Assembly: GCA_902596975.1 (NCBI GenBank)
Contig: CACJWS010000008.1
Coordinates: forward strand, 1-55,357
DNA length: 55,357 nt
Source of the DNA: an uncultured Pelagibacteraceae bacterium
GTDB taxonomy: Bacteria; Pseudomonadota; Alphaproteobacteria; Pelagibacterales; Pelagibacteraceae
Direction: 5' to 3'
Under the pieces are notes generated by a model. It was given only the letters and a program-made list of their open reading frames with translations. It did not search any database and was not told the origin of the DNA. Position numbers and translations under genes: made by a program. Numbering within the stretch: the stretch's first letter is position 1; every line of letters begins with the position of its first letter. Below are positions 10,387 to 23,402 of this stretch, one piece after another.

Positions 10387-10715
10387 TGAGAGCAGTGACA
10401 AAAAAATGGGTATTTTTAAAAGTGAGTTCTCTCATATTAGTGCCTTTGATGTTATGGTTTGCTTTAAATTTGGTTAGTATTTATGACAAAAGCTACTTAG
10501 AGATATTAACTTTTCTAACTTCTCAACCTTCAAAGTTTATATTTAGTCTTTTTCTTATTTTTGCTTACTTTTTCTCGGCATTAAGCATCAGCGAGGTTTT
10601 TGAAGACTATATTAAAGATGAAAAAATCAAAAATGCCGCAAACAAAGCTTTAAATTTTTTTGCTATAACAATTCCTTTAATTACAATATTTGCGGTATTT
10701 AAACTAACTATATGA
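10386..10715 (+). CDS. sdhD: Succinate dehydrogenase membrane anchor subunit
   Basis: This is a small, poorly conserved second anchor of complex II (109 residues), identified mainly by position between sdhC and sdhA and by three hydrophobic helices (about 11-30, 48-70 and 88-108). The N-terminal [20 protein letters not shown] is compatible with alphaproteobacterial SdhD. The usual DHxxxG motif is not obvious; [13 protein letters not shown] occupies the equivalent place, with no histidine visible there. It overlaps sdhA by 4 bases (ATGA). Confidence 0.86.
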   Translation: MRAVTKKWVFLKVSSLILVPLMLWFALNLVSIYDKSYLEILTFLTSQPSKFIFSLFLIFAYFFSALSISEVFEDYIKDEKIKNAANKALNFFAITIPLITIFAVFKLTI

Positions 10716-12487
10716 AATCTTATAATATTATAGATCATGAATACGATGTCGTTGTCCTTGGTGCTGGAGGTTCTGGCCTAAGAGCTGCGGTTGGCTTAAG
10801 TGAAGCTGGATTAAAAACTGCATGCATTTCTAAAGTCTTTCCAACCAGAAGTCATACATCAGCTGCCCAAGGTGGAATTTCAGCAGCCCTTGGAAACATG
10901 GGAGAAGACGATTGGCGTTGGCATATGTACGATACTGTAAAAGGAGCAGATTGGTTAGGCGATCAAGATAGTATTGAATATTTGTGTAAGGAAGCTCCAA
11001 AAGCAGTACTAGAATTAGAAAAGTATGGTGTTCCTTTTAGTAGAACAGAAGACGGAAAAATCTATCAAAGACCATTTGGAGGAATGACAAAAAATTATGG
11101 AAATGGAATTGTACAAAGAACTTGTGCTGCAGCAGACAGAACTGGTCATGCAATTCTTCATACATTGTATGGTCAAGCACTTAAACATAATACAGAATTT
11201 TTTATTGAATATTTTGCATTAGACTTAATTATGAAAGATGGACAATGCAAAGGTTTAATTGCTTGGAATTTAAATGATGGAACGATTCATCGTTTTAGAT
11301 CTCACATAACAATTATAGCCACAGGGGGATATGGGAAGGTGTATTACTCAGCAACATCTGCACATACTTGTACTGGTGATGGTAATGCAATGGTATTAAG
11401 AGCTGGATTACCTCTTCAAGATATGGAGTTTGTACAATTTCACCCAACAGGAATATATGGACACGGAACACTTATTTCTGAAGGTGTAAGAGGTGAAGGT
11501 GGATACTTGGTAAACTCTAAAGGTGAAAGATTTATGGAGAGATATGCTCCCAACGCTAAAGATCTTGCATCAAGAGATGTAGTTAGTAGATCAATGTCTA
11601 TTGAAATCAATGAGGGAAGAGGTGTTGGTAAAGATCAAGACCATGTTCATTTATATTTAAGTCATTTAGATAAAAAAGTTATTGAAGATAGATTGCCAGG
11701 CATTACTGAGGCAGCAAGATTATTTGCAAATGTAGATGTAACCAAAGAACCGATACCAGTTGTTCCAACAGTTCATTATAATATGGGTGGTATACCAACA
11801 AATTATAAAGCTGAAGTTTTAACAGTAAACGGATCTCAAAAAACAGTCCCAGGTTTGATGGCGATTGGTGAGGCCGCGTGCGTATCTGTGCATGGAGCAA
11901 ATAGATTAGGTTCAAATTCACTTATTGACTTGGTTGTTTTTGGAAGAGCAGCAGCAAAGAGAGCAGCGGAATTGGTAAAACCTGGAACGCCTCACGAAGA
12001 AGTTAGTGAAAGCGAAACTGAAAAATGTCTAAATAGATTTGATAAACTAAGGTATGCAGAGGGAGATAATGGAACTGCTGAACTTAGACTGGCGATGCAA
12101 AAAACAATGCAGTCTAAATGTGCTGTATTTAGAACTGAAAAGAATCTTAAAGAGGGTGTAGACGAGATCAGAAAAACATATGACGGCATGGAATCGATTT
12201 CTGTTAAAGATAAATCGTTGGTATTCAATACTGATTTAGTTGAGACTTTAGAATTTGATAATTTAATTAGACAAGCAATAACAACTGTAGATTCTGCATA
12301 TCACAGAAAAGAAAGCAGAGGAGCTCATGCTCGTGAAGATTATCCGAAAAGAAATGATGAAAAATTTATGAAACATACATTATCTTGGTGTGATGGAAAA
12401 AATACTAAAATTGAATACAGAGATGTACATACTTCAACATTAACAAATGAAGTCCAATATTTTCCTCCACAAGAAAGAGTGTATTAA
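10712..12487 (+). CDS. sdhA: Succinate dehydrogenase flavoprotein subunit
   Basis: SdhA oxidises succinate to fumarate on a covalently bound FAD, facing the cytoplasm. The 591-residue length is typical. Visible features are the Rossmann motif [16 protein letters not shown], the FAD-linking histidine in [15 protein letters not shown], the active-site stretches [22 protein letters not shown] and [16 protein letters not shown], and the C-terminal [16 protein letters not shown]. It overlaps sdhD by 4 bases and sdhB by 1, within an asd-sdhCDAB run. Confidence 0.98.
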   Translation: MKSYNIIDHEYDVVVLGAGGSGLRAAVGLSEAGLKTACISKVFPTRSHTSAAQGGISAALGNMGEDDWRWHMYDTVKGADWLGDQDSIEYLCKEAPKAVLELEKYGVPFSRTEDGKIYQRPFGGMTKNYGNGIVQRTCAAADRTGHAILHTLYGQALKHNTEFFIEYFALDLIMKDGQCKGLIAWNLNDGTIHRFRSHITIIATGGYGKVYYSATSAHTCTGDGNAMVLRAGLPLQDMEFVQFHPTGIYGHGTLISEGVRGEGGYLVNSKGERFMERYAPNAKDLASRDVVSRSMSIEINEGRGVGKDQDHVHLYLSHLDKKVIEDRLPGITEAARLFANVDVTKEPIPVVPTVHYNMGGIPTNYKAEVLTVNGSQKTVPGLMAIGEAACVSVHGANRLGSNSLIDLVVFGRAAAKRAAELVKPGTPHEEVSESETEKCLNRFDKLRYAEGDNGTAELRLAMQKTMQSKCAVFRTEKNLKEGVDEIRKTYDGMESISVKDKSLVFNTDLVETLEFDNLIRQAITTVDSAYHRKESRGAHAREDYPKRNDEKFMKHTLSWCDGKNTKIEYRDVHTSTLTNEVQYFPPQERVY

Positions 12488-13260
12488 TGGTTCAATTAAA
12501 TTTACCACAAAACTCAAAAGTTAATAAAGGTAAATATTTTAAAGACAAAACTGGTTCAAAGAATATTAGAAAAGTAAATGTTTATAGATGGGATCCAACC
12601 ACTGGAGAGAACCCAAGGATAGACACATATGAAGTAGATATGGACAATTGTCCATCTAAAGTTTTAGATATACTAAATAAAATTAAAAACGAAATTGATC
12701 CAACACTTGCATATAGAAGATCTTGTGCGCATGGAGTTTGTGGTTCATGTGCAATGAATATGGGTGGAAAAAATGGTCTTGCATGTACTAAGCCACATGC
12801 AGAAATTAAGGGAGATATAGATATATATCCTTTGCCTCACTTAAAAGTAAAAAAAGATTTAATAGGAGACTTAAGTGGATTATACAAACAATACCAATCC
12901 ATTGAACCTTGGTTAAAAAATAATTCAAAAAGTGAAACAACAGAAATTCATCAATCTCCAGAAGATAGAGCTAAACTTGATGGAGCTTATGAATGTATAA
13001 TGTGTGCTTGTTGTTCTACTTCATGTCCTAGTTATTGGTGGAACGGTGATAAGTATTTAGGTCCTGCAGTTTTATTACAAGCTTATAGATGGATAATGGA
13101 TAGTAGAGACGAAGATAGAAAGGAAAGACTTCAAAAGGTTGCAGATGAACTTAAGCTTTATAGATGCCATACGATTTTGAACTGCACTAACGCGTGTCCA
13201 AAAGGATTAAATCCAGCAAAAGCTATTGCTGAGATAAAGAAAATGCTTGCAACCACATAA
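12487..13260 (+). CDS. sdhB: Succinate dehydrogenase iron-sulfur subunit
   Basis: SdhB carries electrons from FAD to quinone through three Fe-S clusters. The 257-residue protein shows all three: the [2Fe-2S] ligands in [15 protein letters not shown] with a later GLAC, the [4Fe-4S] ligands in [12 protein letters not shown], and the [3Fe-4S]/[4Fe-4S] ligands in [18 protein letters not shown]. The N-terminal [23 protein letters not shown] is typical of alphaproteobacterial and mitochondrial SdhB. It ends 20 bases before the mmsA-like gene. Confidence 0.98.
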   Translation: MVQLNLPQNSKVNKGKYFKDKTGSKNIRKVNVYRWDPTTGENPRIDTYEVDMDNCPSKVLDILNKIKNEIDPTLAYRRSCAHGVCGSCAMNMGGKNGLACTKPHAEIKGDIDIYPLPHLKVKKDLIGDLSGLYKQYQSIEPWLKNNSKSETTEIHQSPEDRAKLDGAYECIMCACCSTSCPSYWWNGDKYLGPAVLLQAYRWIMDSRDEDRKERLQKVADELKLYRCHTILNCTNACPKGLNPAKAIAEIKKMLATT

Positions 13261-13280
13261 TTACTTATTTAAATACATTC

Positions 13281-15741
<2,461 letters not shown>

Positions 15742-15744
15742 TTA

Positions 15745-16905
15745 ATGAATATTCACGAACACCAAGCAAAGAATATACTTAGAAAATATGGGGCTAAAGT
15801 TCCGGATGGAGTTTATGCTCTAGATGTAAATGAATTATTGGAAAAAGCTAAAAATCTTAAAACTGATAAATATGTGTTGAAAGCACAAATTCATGCTGGA
15901 GGCAGAGGTAAAGCTGGTGGAGTTAAAATAGTAGATGATTTAAAAAGTCTTGAAACAGAGGCAAAATCCTTGCTTGGAAAAAAATTAATCACTCATCAGA
16001 CAGGACCTAGTGGAAGAATTGTCAAAAGATTATATGTCGAAGTTTCATCTAACATTGATAAAGAATTTTATTTGTCTTGTGTTGTAGATCGTGCGAGCTC
16101 AAAGATAGCTTTTATCTCAAGTGATCAAGGGGGTATGGATATAGAGGAAGTCGCAATCAAATCTCCTGAGAAAATTTTAACAACAAAAGTAGATTTAGAT
16201 AACGAAATATCTGATGAAAATTGTAATAAAATAATAAGTATTTTTAATCTAGATGAAGAAACAAAAGAACAAGGAATTAGTCTAATCAAGTCCATATACA
16301 AATTATTTATAGAAACCGATGCTAATTTAATTGAAATTAATCCTTTAATTTTAACAAAAGAAAAAGAGTTGATTTGTTTAGATGCAAAAATGAATTTTGA
16401 TGGAAATGCTTTATTCAGACATCCAGAGCTAATTGAGTTGAGAGACCTCAATGAAGAAGAAGAAACAGAGATAGAAGCTAGCAAGCATGATTTAGCATAT
16501 ATTAAACTTGATGGAACAATTGGATGTATGGTTAATGGAGCTGGGCTCGCAATGGCAACTATGGACATAATTAAATTATATGGAAAGGAACCAGCAAATT
16601 TTTTAGATGTTGGTGGTGGGGCTTCTAAAGAAAAAGTGGCAGCTGCTTTTAAAATAATTTTATCAGATAAAAATGTTAAAGGAATATTGATTAATATTTT
16701 TGGTGGAATAATGAGATGTGATGTTCTTGCCCAAGGTGTTGTGGATGCTGCAAAAGAAATAAAAATGAATGTTCCTTTAGTTGTAAGATTAGCTGGAACA
16801 AATTTTGAAGAGGGAAAAAAAATACTTGATAATTCAGGTCTTGAGTTAATTTCTGCATCTGATTTATCAGATGCCGCCAAAAAAATTGTAGAGGCTATTA
16901 AATAA
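15745..16905 (+). CDS. sucC: Succinyl-CoA synthetase beta subunit
   Basis: SucC pairs with SucD to make ATP or GTP from succinyl-CoA. The 386-residue protein has [20 protein letters not shown] at the N-terminus, the ATP-grasp segment [39 protein letters not shown], and [17 protein letters not shown] in the C-terminal domain. sucD starts at the next base. The mdh-sucC-sucD-sucA-sucB-lpdA order is the standard alphaproteobacterial arrangement. Confidence 0.98.
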   Translation: MNIHEHQAKNILRKYGAKVPDGVYALDVNELLEKAKNLKTDKYVLKAQIHAGGRGKAGGVKIVDDLKSLETEAKSLLGKKLITHQTGPSGRIVKRLYVEVSSNIDKEFYLSCVVDRASSKIAFISSDQGGMDIEEVAIKSPEKILTTKVDLDNEISDENCNKIISIFNLDEETKEQGISLIKSIYKLFIETDANLIEINPLILTKEKELICLDAKMNFDGNALFRHPELIELRDLNEEEETEIEASKHDLAYIKLDGTIGCMVNGAGLAMATMDIIKLYGKEPANFLDVGGGASKEKVAAAFKIILSDKNVKGILINIFGGIMRCDVLAQGVVDAAKEIKMNVPLVVRLAGTNFEEGKKILDNSGLELISASDLSDAAKKIVEAIK

Positions 16906-17781
16906 ATGTCAGTTTTAGTTAATAAAAACACAAAGTTAATTTGCCAAGGTTTTACGGGTAGTCATGGAACTTTTCATTCGGAGCAAGCAATAAAATATGG
17001 AACAAATTTAGTCGGAGGGGTTACACCAAAAAAAGGTGGTCAAACTCATCTAGATAGACCAGTATTTAATACAGTAAAGGAAGCAGTCGACAAAACTGGT
17101 GCCAACGCAACTATGATTTATGTTCCTGCGAAATTTGCATCTGCAGCAATCATAGAAGCCATTGAAGCTAACTTAGAATTAATTGTTTGTATCACTGAGG
17201 GAATACCAGTTCTTGATATGATTAAGGTCAAAAAAAAGTTACTTAATTCAAAATCAAGATTAATCGGTCCCAATTGTCCAGGGATAATCACTCCTGATGA
17301 ATGCAAAATCGGGATAATGCCAGGAAATATACATAAAAAGGGTTCTGTTGGTATTGTATCAAGATCTGGAACTTTGACCTACGAGGCTGTCGCACAAACT
17401 ACAGAGAATGATTTGGGCCAATCAACATGTATAGGTATAGGTGGTGATCCAATAAATGGCACAAATTTTATTGATTGTTTAGATTTATTTTTAAAAGATG
17501 AGGAAACTAAATCAATTTTAATGATTGGTGAAATAGGAGGATCAGCTGAAGAAGAAGCAGCTGAATTTGTAAAAAATCATGACATAAAAAAACCCATGGT
17601 TGGTTTTATTGCAGGAGTTACAGCACCACCGGGTAGAAGAATGGGACATGCAGGGGCCATAATATCAGGTGGTAAAGGTGGGGCCAAAGATAAAATCAAA
17701 AAAATGGAAGATTGTGGCATAGAAGTAGCCACATCCCCTTCAGAAATTGGAAAAACATTGTTAAATAAATTGTCCAATTGA
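16906..17781 (+). CDS. sucD: Succinyl-CoA synthetase alpha subunit
   Basis: This is the CoA-binding, phosphohistidine-carrying subunit of succinyl-CoA synthetase, 291 residues. The CoA-site [47 protein letters not shown] and the phospho-His motif [16 protein letters not shown] are all present. It abuts sucC without a gap. A 30-base gap separates it from sucA. Confidence 0.98.
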   Translation: MSVLVNKNTKLICQGFTGSHGTFHSEQAIKYGTNLVGGVTPKKGGQTHLDRPVFNTVKEAVDKTGANATMIYVPAKFASAAIIEAIEANLELIVCITEGIPVLDMIKVKKKLLNSKSRLIGPNCPGIITPDECKIGIMPGNIHKKGSVGIVSRSGTLTYEAVAQTTENDLGQSTCIGIGGDPINGTNFIDCLDLFLKDEETKSILMIGEIGGSAEEEAAEFVKNHDIKKPMVGFIAGVTAPPGRRMGHAGAIISGGKGGAKDKIKKMEDCGIEVATSPSEIGKTLLNKLSN

Positions 17782-17811
17782 AAACAAAATTTAGTATTAT
17801 AATAAAATAAA

Positions 17812-20709
17812 ATGAGTTCTCCTAAAAATCTGGAATATAAAAAAACATCATTTCTAAATAAGGCCAATAGTGCATTTATTGAGGAAATGTATGTAAAATT
17901 TATAAATAAAGATCCATCTCTATCTGAAAGTTGGATTGAATATTTCTCAAGTGTAGATGAGGATATGAAGATATTAGTCGACGAGATAAATGGACCATCA
18001 TGGAAACCTTTTTCAAAGAAAATAAATATAGAAGATGTTGAGAAAACAGCTCAAGAAAATGAAAAAAATAAAGATAATTCTAGTAAGTTTAATTTTCAAG
18101 TAATTGCAAATTCAAATAAAAATTCAATAAGTGCTGTAGCCTTGATAAGAGCTTATCGCTTAAGGGGACATCTATTATCAAAATTAGATCCTTTAGAATT
18201 GATGAAGTCAGAATATTTAGACGAATTACATCCTGAGTACTATGGTTTTAAAAAAGAAGATTATGAGAAAGAAATTTTTCTAAACGGAATAATAAATAAA
18301 AAAAGTGCAAATATTAGAGAAATACTTAAGTTTTTAAAAAAAACTTATTGTGGTCCCATAGGTTATGAGTACATGCATATTTCAAATCCAACTGAGAGAA
18401 TGTGGTTTAGAGATAGAGTTGAAAAAGACGAGAATGCACTCAAGTTTACAAAAAATGGAAAGCAAGCAATTTTAAATAAATTAATACAAGCAGAGGGATT
18501 TGAAAAATTTTTAAACACAAAATATGTTGGTACTAAAAGATTTGGTTTAGATGGTGGAGAAAGTTTAATACCTGCTCTTGAGCAAATTATAAAAATCGGA
18601 GGACAATCCAAAATAAAAGAAGTTAAAATAGGAATGTCACATAGAGGAAGACTAAATGTCTTAGCAAACGTTTTACAAAAGTCTTATAAAAGAATTTTTA
18701 ATGAATTTGCTGGTGAAATGGATGGTTCAGAAGATGGTGCTGGAGATGTCAAATACCATTTAGGAGCCTCATCTGATAGAGAATTTGATGGAAATCCTGT
18801 ACACGTTAGTTTAACAGATAATCCTTCACATTTAGAGGCAGTTAATCCTGTTGTTCTTGGCCAAACTAGAGCTAAACAATTTTTTCACAAAGACAAAGAA
18901 AGAAATAAAGTTATACCAATATTAATTCACGGCGATGCTGCATTTGCAGGGCAAGGAATAGTAGCAGAGTGTTTTGCGATGTCCGGACTTCCTGGTCATA
19001 ACACTGGAGGGACAATCCATATTATTGTTAATAACCAAATTGGATTTACAACAAGTCCTAGATTTGCGCGATCTTCCCCTTATCCTTCTGACGTAGGTAA
19101 AATGGTTGATGCACCAATTATCCATGTTAATGGAGATGATCCTGAGGCAGTTGTTTACGCAACTAGAATAGCAACTGAGTTTAGATTAAAATTTAATAGA
19201 GATGTTGTAATTGATTTAATTTGTTACAGAAGATTTGGACATAATGAGGGAGATGAGCCATCCTTCACCCAACCACTTATGTACAAAAAAATTAGATCTC
19301 ATCCATCTACAATTAAAATTTATGGTGAAAAGCTGGTAAATGAAGGACTTTTTACGAAACAAGATTTAGATCAACAAATTATTGATTTTAAAAATTTATT
19401 AGATGATCAATTTAAAAATGCAAAAGATTATAAACCTAAAATTAGGTGGTTTGAGGGAACTTGGTCGAGATATAAACCCGAAAGAGGTAAAGATAAAAGA
19501 GGTGTAACTGGATCAGATTTGAAAATTTTAAATAATATTTCTGACAGAATACATGTTTTTCCAACTGATAAAAATATTCACAAAACCATAACAAAAATTA
19601 TGGAAAATAGAAAAAAAACTATTAATGAAGGCTCAGGAATTGATTGGGCAACAGCTGAGTCTTTAGCATTTGGTTCATTATTAGTTGAAGGTTATCCAGT
19701 AAGGTTAGTAGGTCAGGACTCAGGTAGAGGTACCTTTAGTCAAAGACATTCAGTTTTAAGAAATCAAATTGATAATTCAAGGTACATACCTTTAAACAAT
19801 ATATCTAGTAACCAAAAAAATTTTGAAATTGTAGATAGTTTTTTATCTGAACTTGCAGTTTTAGGATTTGAATATGGATACAGTTTAGTAGAACCGAATA
19901 CATTGACAATTTGGGAAGCTCAATTTGGAGATTTTGCAAATGGTGCACAAGTAATTATTGATCAATTTATATCATCTGGTGAAAGAAAATGGAAAAGAGC
20001 ATCTGGACTGGTTATGTTATTACCCCATGGTTATGAAGGACAAGGTCCAGAGCACTCCTCTGCGAGATTAGAGAGATTTTTACAATTATGTGCAAATGAT
20101 AATTTACAAGTTATGAATTGTACTACACCTGCAAATTATTTTCATGCTTTAAGAAGACAGATGCACCGTGATTTTAGAAAACCTTTAATTATAATGACAC
20201 CTAAGTCACTTTTAAGAAATAAATATTGTGTATCAAATTTAGAAGATTTTAGTAAAAAAAATTCTTTTCATAGAGTGCTATGGGATCATGCTAGAGATAC
20301 TAAGCAAAAAGGTTTTATTAAGTTAAAAGAAGATAAAAAAATTAGAAAAGTAATATTATGCTCTGGAAAAATTTATTTTGATCTTCTCGCGGCAAGAGAG
20401 AAACTAAATATCAATGATGTGATTTTGTATAGAATTGAACAACTATATCCTTTCCCTGCAAAAAGTTTGGTTAAAGAGCTAAAACCATTTGCAAAAAATT
20501 CAAAATTTTATTGGTGCCAAGAGGAGCCCAAAAATATGGGTGCTTGGTTTGCTGTTAGAGATTATATACAATGGACATTAGAGACTATTAAGGCTAAAAA
20601 CAATGCAATTTCTTACATTGGAAGAAGTCCAGATGCTACACCTGCTACAGGTTATGCAAGAAGACATAATTCTGAACAACAAGAAATTATAAATAAAGTA
20701 TTTGAATAA
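17812..20709 (+). CDS. sucA: 2-oxoglutarate dehydrogenase E1 component
   Basis: E1 decarboxylates 2-oxoglutarate on thiamine diphosphate and passes the succinyl group to SucB. The 965-residue length is full. Visible parts are the N-terminal E2-binding region with SFIEEMYVKF-like sequence (here SAFIEEMYVKF), GGESLIPALEQII, MSHRGRLNVLANVL, the ThDP motif GDAAFAGQG continuing to NNQIGFTTSPR, and the C-terminal QEEPKNMGAW and PATGYARRHNSEQQ. A perfect TATAAT at 17798-17803 sits just before the ATG, but no convincing -35 accompanies it. It abuts sucB. Confidence 0.98.
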   Translation: MSSPKNLEYKKTSFLNKANSAFIEEMYVKFINKDPSLSESWIEYFSSVDEDMKILVDEINGPSWKPFSKKINIEDVEKTAQENEKNKDNSSKFNFQVIANSNKNSISAVALIRAYRLRGHLLSKLDPLELMKSEYLDELHPEYYGFKKEDYEKEIFLNGIINKKSANIREILKFLKKTYCGPIGYEYMHISNPTERMWFRDRVEKDENALKFTKNGKQAILNKLIQAEGFEKFLNTKYVGTKRFGLDGGESLIPALEQIIKIGGQSKIKEVKIGMSHRGRLNVLANVLQKSYKRIFNEFAGEMDGSEDGAGDVKYHLGASSDREFDGNPVHVSLTDNPSHLEAVNPVVLGQTRAKQFFHKDKERNKVIPILIHGDAAFAGQGIVAECFAMSGLPGHNTGGTIHIIVNNQIGFTTSPRFARSSPYPSDVGKMVDAPIIHVNGDDPEAVVYATRIATEFRLKFNRDVVIDLICYRRFGHNEGDEPSFTQPLMYKKIRSHPSTIKIYGEKLVNEGLFTKQDLDQQIIDFKNLLDDQFKNAKDYKPKIRWFEGTWSRYKPERGKDKRGVTGSDLKILNNISDRIHVFPTDKNIHKTITKIMENRKKTINEGSGIDWATAESLAFGSLLVEGYPVRLVGQDSGRGTFSQRHSVLRNQIDNSRYIPLNNISSNQKNFEIVDSFLSELAVLGFEYGYSLVEPNTLTIWEAQFGDFANGAQVIIDQFISSGERKWKRASGLVMLLPHGYEGQGPEHSSARLERFLQLCANDNLQVMNCTTPANYFHALRRQMHRDFRKPLIIMTPKSLLRNKYCVSNLEDFSKKNSFHRVLWDHARDTKQKGFIKLKEDKKIRKVILCSGKIYFDLLAAREKLNINDVILYRIEQLYPFPAKSLVKELKPFAKNSKFYWCQEEPKNMGAWFAVRDYIQWTLETIKAKNNAISYIGRSPDATPATGYARRHNSEQQEIINKVFE

Positions 20710-21984
20710 ATGAGTGAAAAAATATTAGTTCCAGTTTTGGGAGAAAGTATTACAGAGGCTACGGTCACTAAATGGTTAAAGAAAAAGGGTGATAACGTAG
20801 TTGCTGATGAAGCTGTAGTAGAATTAGAAACTGACAAAGTAAACTTAGAAGTTCCTGCACCTGCAAGTGGTGTTATATCAGAGATCAACTCAAAAGATGG
20901 TGATACAGTTGAAGTTGGAACTGTATTAGGAATGATTTCAGAAGGTAGTGCTCTTAAAGAAGAAAAGGAAGCTGAGCCTGTTAAAGGAAACGTTGAAAAA
21001 AATAACGTAATAAATTTAGAAATCGAAAAGAAAAAAGATATAAAAAAAACTCAAGAACCTTTATTGCTTGATGAAGAACCATTGGTATTAACCGATGAAG
21101 TTGAAGAAACCAAGCCTATTAAACAAAATAAAACACTTTCTCCTGCTGTAAGAAAAATGGTTGTTGAAAATAAAATTAATTTAGATGAAGTAAAAGGGAC
21201 AGGTAAAGATGGAAGAATTTTAAAAGGCGATTTAATAAGTTTAATGGGAGCTAACCCTCAACCTAACGAAAGAAAAATTCAATACGGTGAAGAAGAACGA
21301 ATTAAAATGTCACGACTAAGACAAACGATTGCTAAACGTTTAAAAGAGGCTCAAAATAATGCTGCTATGCTCACAACGTTTAATGAGGTTGATATGTCAA
21401 ATATAATTTCAATGAGAAAAGATAACCAGGAAGATTTCCAAAATAGTTATGGAATTAAACTTGGCTTCATGTCCTTTTTTGTGAAAGCTTGTATAGTAGG
21501 ATTAAAATTATTTCCTGCAATAAATGCTGAAGTTGAAAATGATGAAATGGTTTACAAAAACTATTATAATGTGAGCTTTGCAGTAGGAACTGAAAAAGGA
21601 TTAGTAGTTCCAGTATTAAAAAATGCTGATGAAATGTCTTTTGCGGACATTGAAAAAAACATAAAAGATCTGTCAGACAAAGCAAAAAATGGTAGTCTTA
21701 CTATAGAGGATCTTCAAGGGGGAACATTTACAATTAGCAATGGAGGTGTGTATGGATCAATGTTATCTACTCCTATTTTAAACCCTCCACAATCAGCAGT
21801 TCTTGGAATGCATAATATCGTTGAAAGACCTGTTGTTGTTGACGGTGAGATAAAGGCTAGACCTGTAATGTTTTTAGCATTGTCTTATGATCATAGAATA
21901 ATTGATGGAAAAGAATCTGTAAGTTTTTTAAAAACTGTTAAAGAAAACTTAGAAGATCCGAGAAGGTTATTTTTAAATTTATAA
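20710..21984 (+). CDS. sucB: Dihydrolipoamide succinyltransferase (2-oxoglutarate dehydrogenase E2)
   Basis: E2 transfers the succinyl group from E1 to CoA. The domains run in order: one lipoyl domain (about 1-75) with the lipoylated Lys43 in [15 protein letters not shown], a charged linker, the peripheral-subunit-binding domain (about 138-175, [19 protein letters not shown] and GRILKGDLI), and the catalytic domain from about 195 with the active-site [16 protein letters not shown]. The total of 424 residues is normal. It directly follows sucA, and lpdA starts 1 base after it. Confidence 0.97.
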   Translation: MSEKILVPVLGESITEATVTKWLKKKGDNVVADEAVVELETDKVNLEVPAPASGVISEINSKDGDTVEVGTVLGMISEGSALKEEKEAEPVKGNVEKNNVINLEIEKKKDIKKTQEPLLLDEEPLVLTDEVEETKPIKQNKTLSPAVRKMVVENKINLDEVKGTGKDGRILKGDLISLMGANPQPNERKIQYGEEERIKMSRLRQTIAKRLKEAQNNAAMLTTFNEVDMSNIISMRKDNQEDFQNSYGIKLGFMSFFVKACIVGLKLFPAINAEVENDEMVYKNYYNVSFAVGTEKGLVVPVLKNADEMSFADIEKNIKDLSDKAKNGSLTIEDLQGGTFTISNGGVYGSMLSTPILNPPQSAVLGMHNIVERPVVVDGEIKARPVMFLALSYDHRIIDGKESVSFLKTVKENLEDPRRLFLNL

Positions 21985-21985
21985 T

Positions 21986-23383
21986 ATGTCAGAAAAATTT
22001 GATGTTACAGTAATTGGTGGTGGCCCTGGGGGATATGTTTGTGCAATTAGATTGTCTCAACTTGGACTTAAAACAGCATGCATAGAGTCTAGAGGATCTC
22101 TAGGGGGGACGTGTTTAAATATTGGATGTATCCCGTCAAAAAGTTTACTTAATTTATCTGAAAAATTTCACAGTGCTAAAAATTTTGAAAAAATTGGAAT
22201 CGAGACTGGAGAAATAAAACTCAATTTAGATAAAATGATGAAAAATAAAGACAAAGCTGTAACAGTTTTGACTAAAGGAGTTGAATTTTTATTCAAAAAA
22301 AACAAAGTCACTTATTTTAAAGGCAAAGGTTCGTTTGAGAACGAGAATTCAATAAAAATTGAAGGCTCTGAAGGCATTAAAATAATTCAAACTGATAAAA
22401 CAATAATAAGTACAGGATCAGAGCCAGTTTCATTGCCTGGAGTAGATTTTGATGAAGAGAGAATTCTTTCTTCAACTGGAGCCCTATCTATTCCCAAACT
22501 CCCCAATAAAATGATTGTTGTTGGTGGAGGATATATAGGATTGGAAATGGGATCAGTTTGGTCAAGACTTGGCACTGAAGTTACAGTCGTTGAATTTTTA
22601 GATCATATCACGCCTGGAATGGATCGAGATATTTCAAATGAATTTATGAAAATATTAAAGAAACAAGGTATAAAATTCAACCTTAATACTAAAGTTGATA
22701 AAATAACTAAAAACTCTAACGGTGTGACGGTTGAGACTTCACAAAATGATGGCCAAAAAGTTAAACACGATGTTGATGTTGTTTTAATTTCTGTAGGAAG
22801 AAGACCTTATACTAAAAACTTAAATTTAGATAAAGTTGGTGTAAAGTTAGATGAAAAAGGAAGAGTTAAAGTAAATAAAAATTTTGAAACGAATGTTAAA
22901 AATATTTATGCAATAGGTGATGTTATTGATGGCCCAATGTTAGCCCATAAAGCTGAAGAGGAAGGAATTGCAGTTGCAGAATTAATAGCAGGCCAGTCAG
23001 GTCATGTTAATTATGATATTATTCCTGGAGTTGTTTATACATCTCCCGAGGTTGCTTATGTTGGTAAAAGCGAAGAGCAATTAAAAAAAGAAAACATAGG
23101 GTACAAAATTGGTAAATTTCCTTTTATGGCAAATTCAAGAGCCAAAGCAATTGATGAGCCAGAGGGTTTTGTAAAAATTTTGGCAGACCAATCAACTGAT
23201 AAAGTGCTTGGTGTACATATTATTGGTCCTCATGCAGGAGAAATGATAGCAGAAATGTCCGTTGCAATGGAGTTTGGGGCCAGTTCAGAAGATATCGCAA
23301 GAACATGCCACGCACACCCAACATTTTCAGAAGCTATAAAAGAAGCGGCATTATCAGTAGATAAAAGACAGATACACTCTTAA
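21986..23383 (+). CDS. lpdA: Dihydrolipoamide dehydrogenase (E3)
   Basis: This flavoprotein reoxidises dihydrolipoamide with NAD+ in 2-oxoacid dehydrogenase complexes. The 465-residue protein shows the FAD motif VIGGGPGGYVCAIRL, the redox disulfide Cys43/Cys48 in GGTCLNIGCIPSK, the NAD motif VVGGGYIGLEMGS, AIGDVIDGPMLAHKAEEEG, and the C-terminal active-site CHAHPTFSEAIKEA. It lies directly after sucAB, so it probably serves that complex, though an lpd may be shared with pyruvate dehydrogenase. Confidence 0.97.
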   Translation: MSEKFDVTVIGGGPGGYVCAIRLSQLGLKTACIESRGSLGGTCLNIGCIPSKSLLNLSEKFHSAKNFEKIGIETGEIKLNLDKMMKNKDKAVTVLTKGVEFLFKKNKVTYFKGKGSFENENSIKIEGSEGIKIIQTDKTIISTGSEPVSLPGVDFDEERILSSTGALSIPKLPNKMIVVGGGYIGLEMGSVWSRLGTEVTVVEFLDHITPGMDRDISNEFMKILKKQGIKFNLNTKVDKITKNSNGVTVETSQNDGQKVKHDVDVVLISVGRRPYTKNLNLDKVGVKLDEKGRVKVNKNFETNVKNIYAIGDVIDGPMLAHKAEEEGIAVAELIAGQSGHVNYDIIPGVVYTSPEVAYVGKSEEQLKKENIGYKIGKFPFMANSRAKAIDEPEGFVKILADQSTDKVLGVHIIGPHAGEMIAEMSVAMEFGASSEDIARTCHAHPTFSEAIKEAALSVDKRQIHS

Positions 23384-23402
23384 TATATATCATAATTAAT
23401 TT

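Noticed and set aside
17776..17803. Full promoter before sucA
   Set aside because: TATAAT is perfect, but the nearest -35-like TTGAAA is only 14 bases away, too close; the gene is probably read from upstream.
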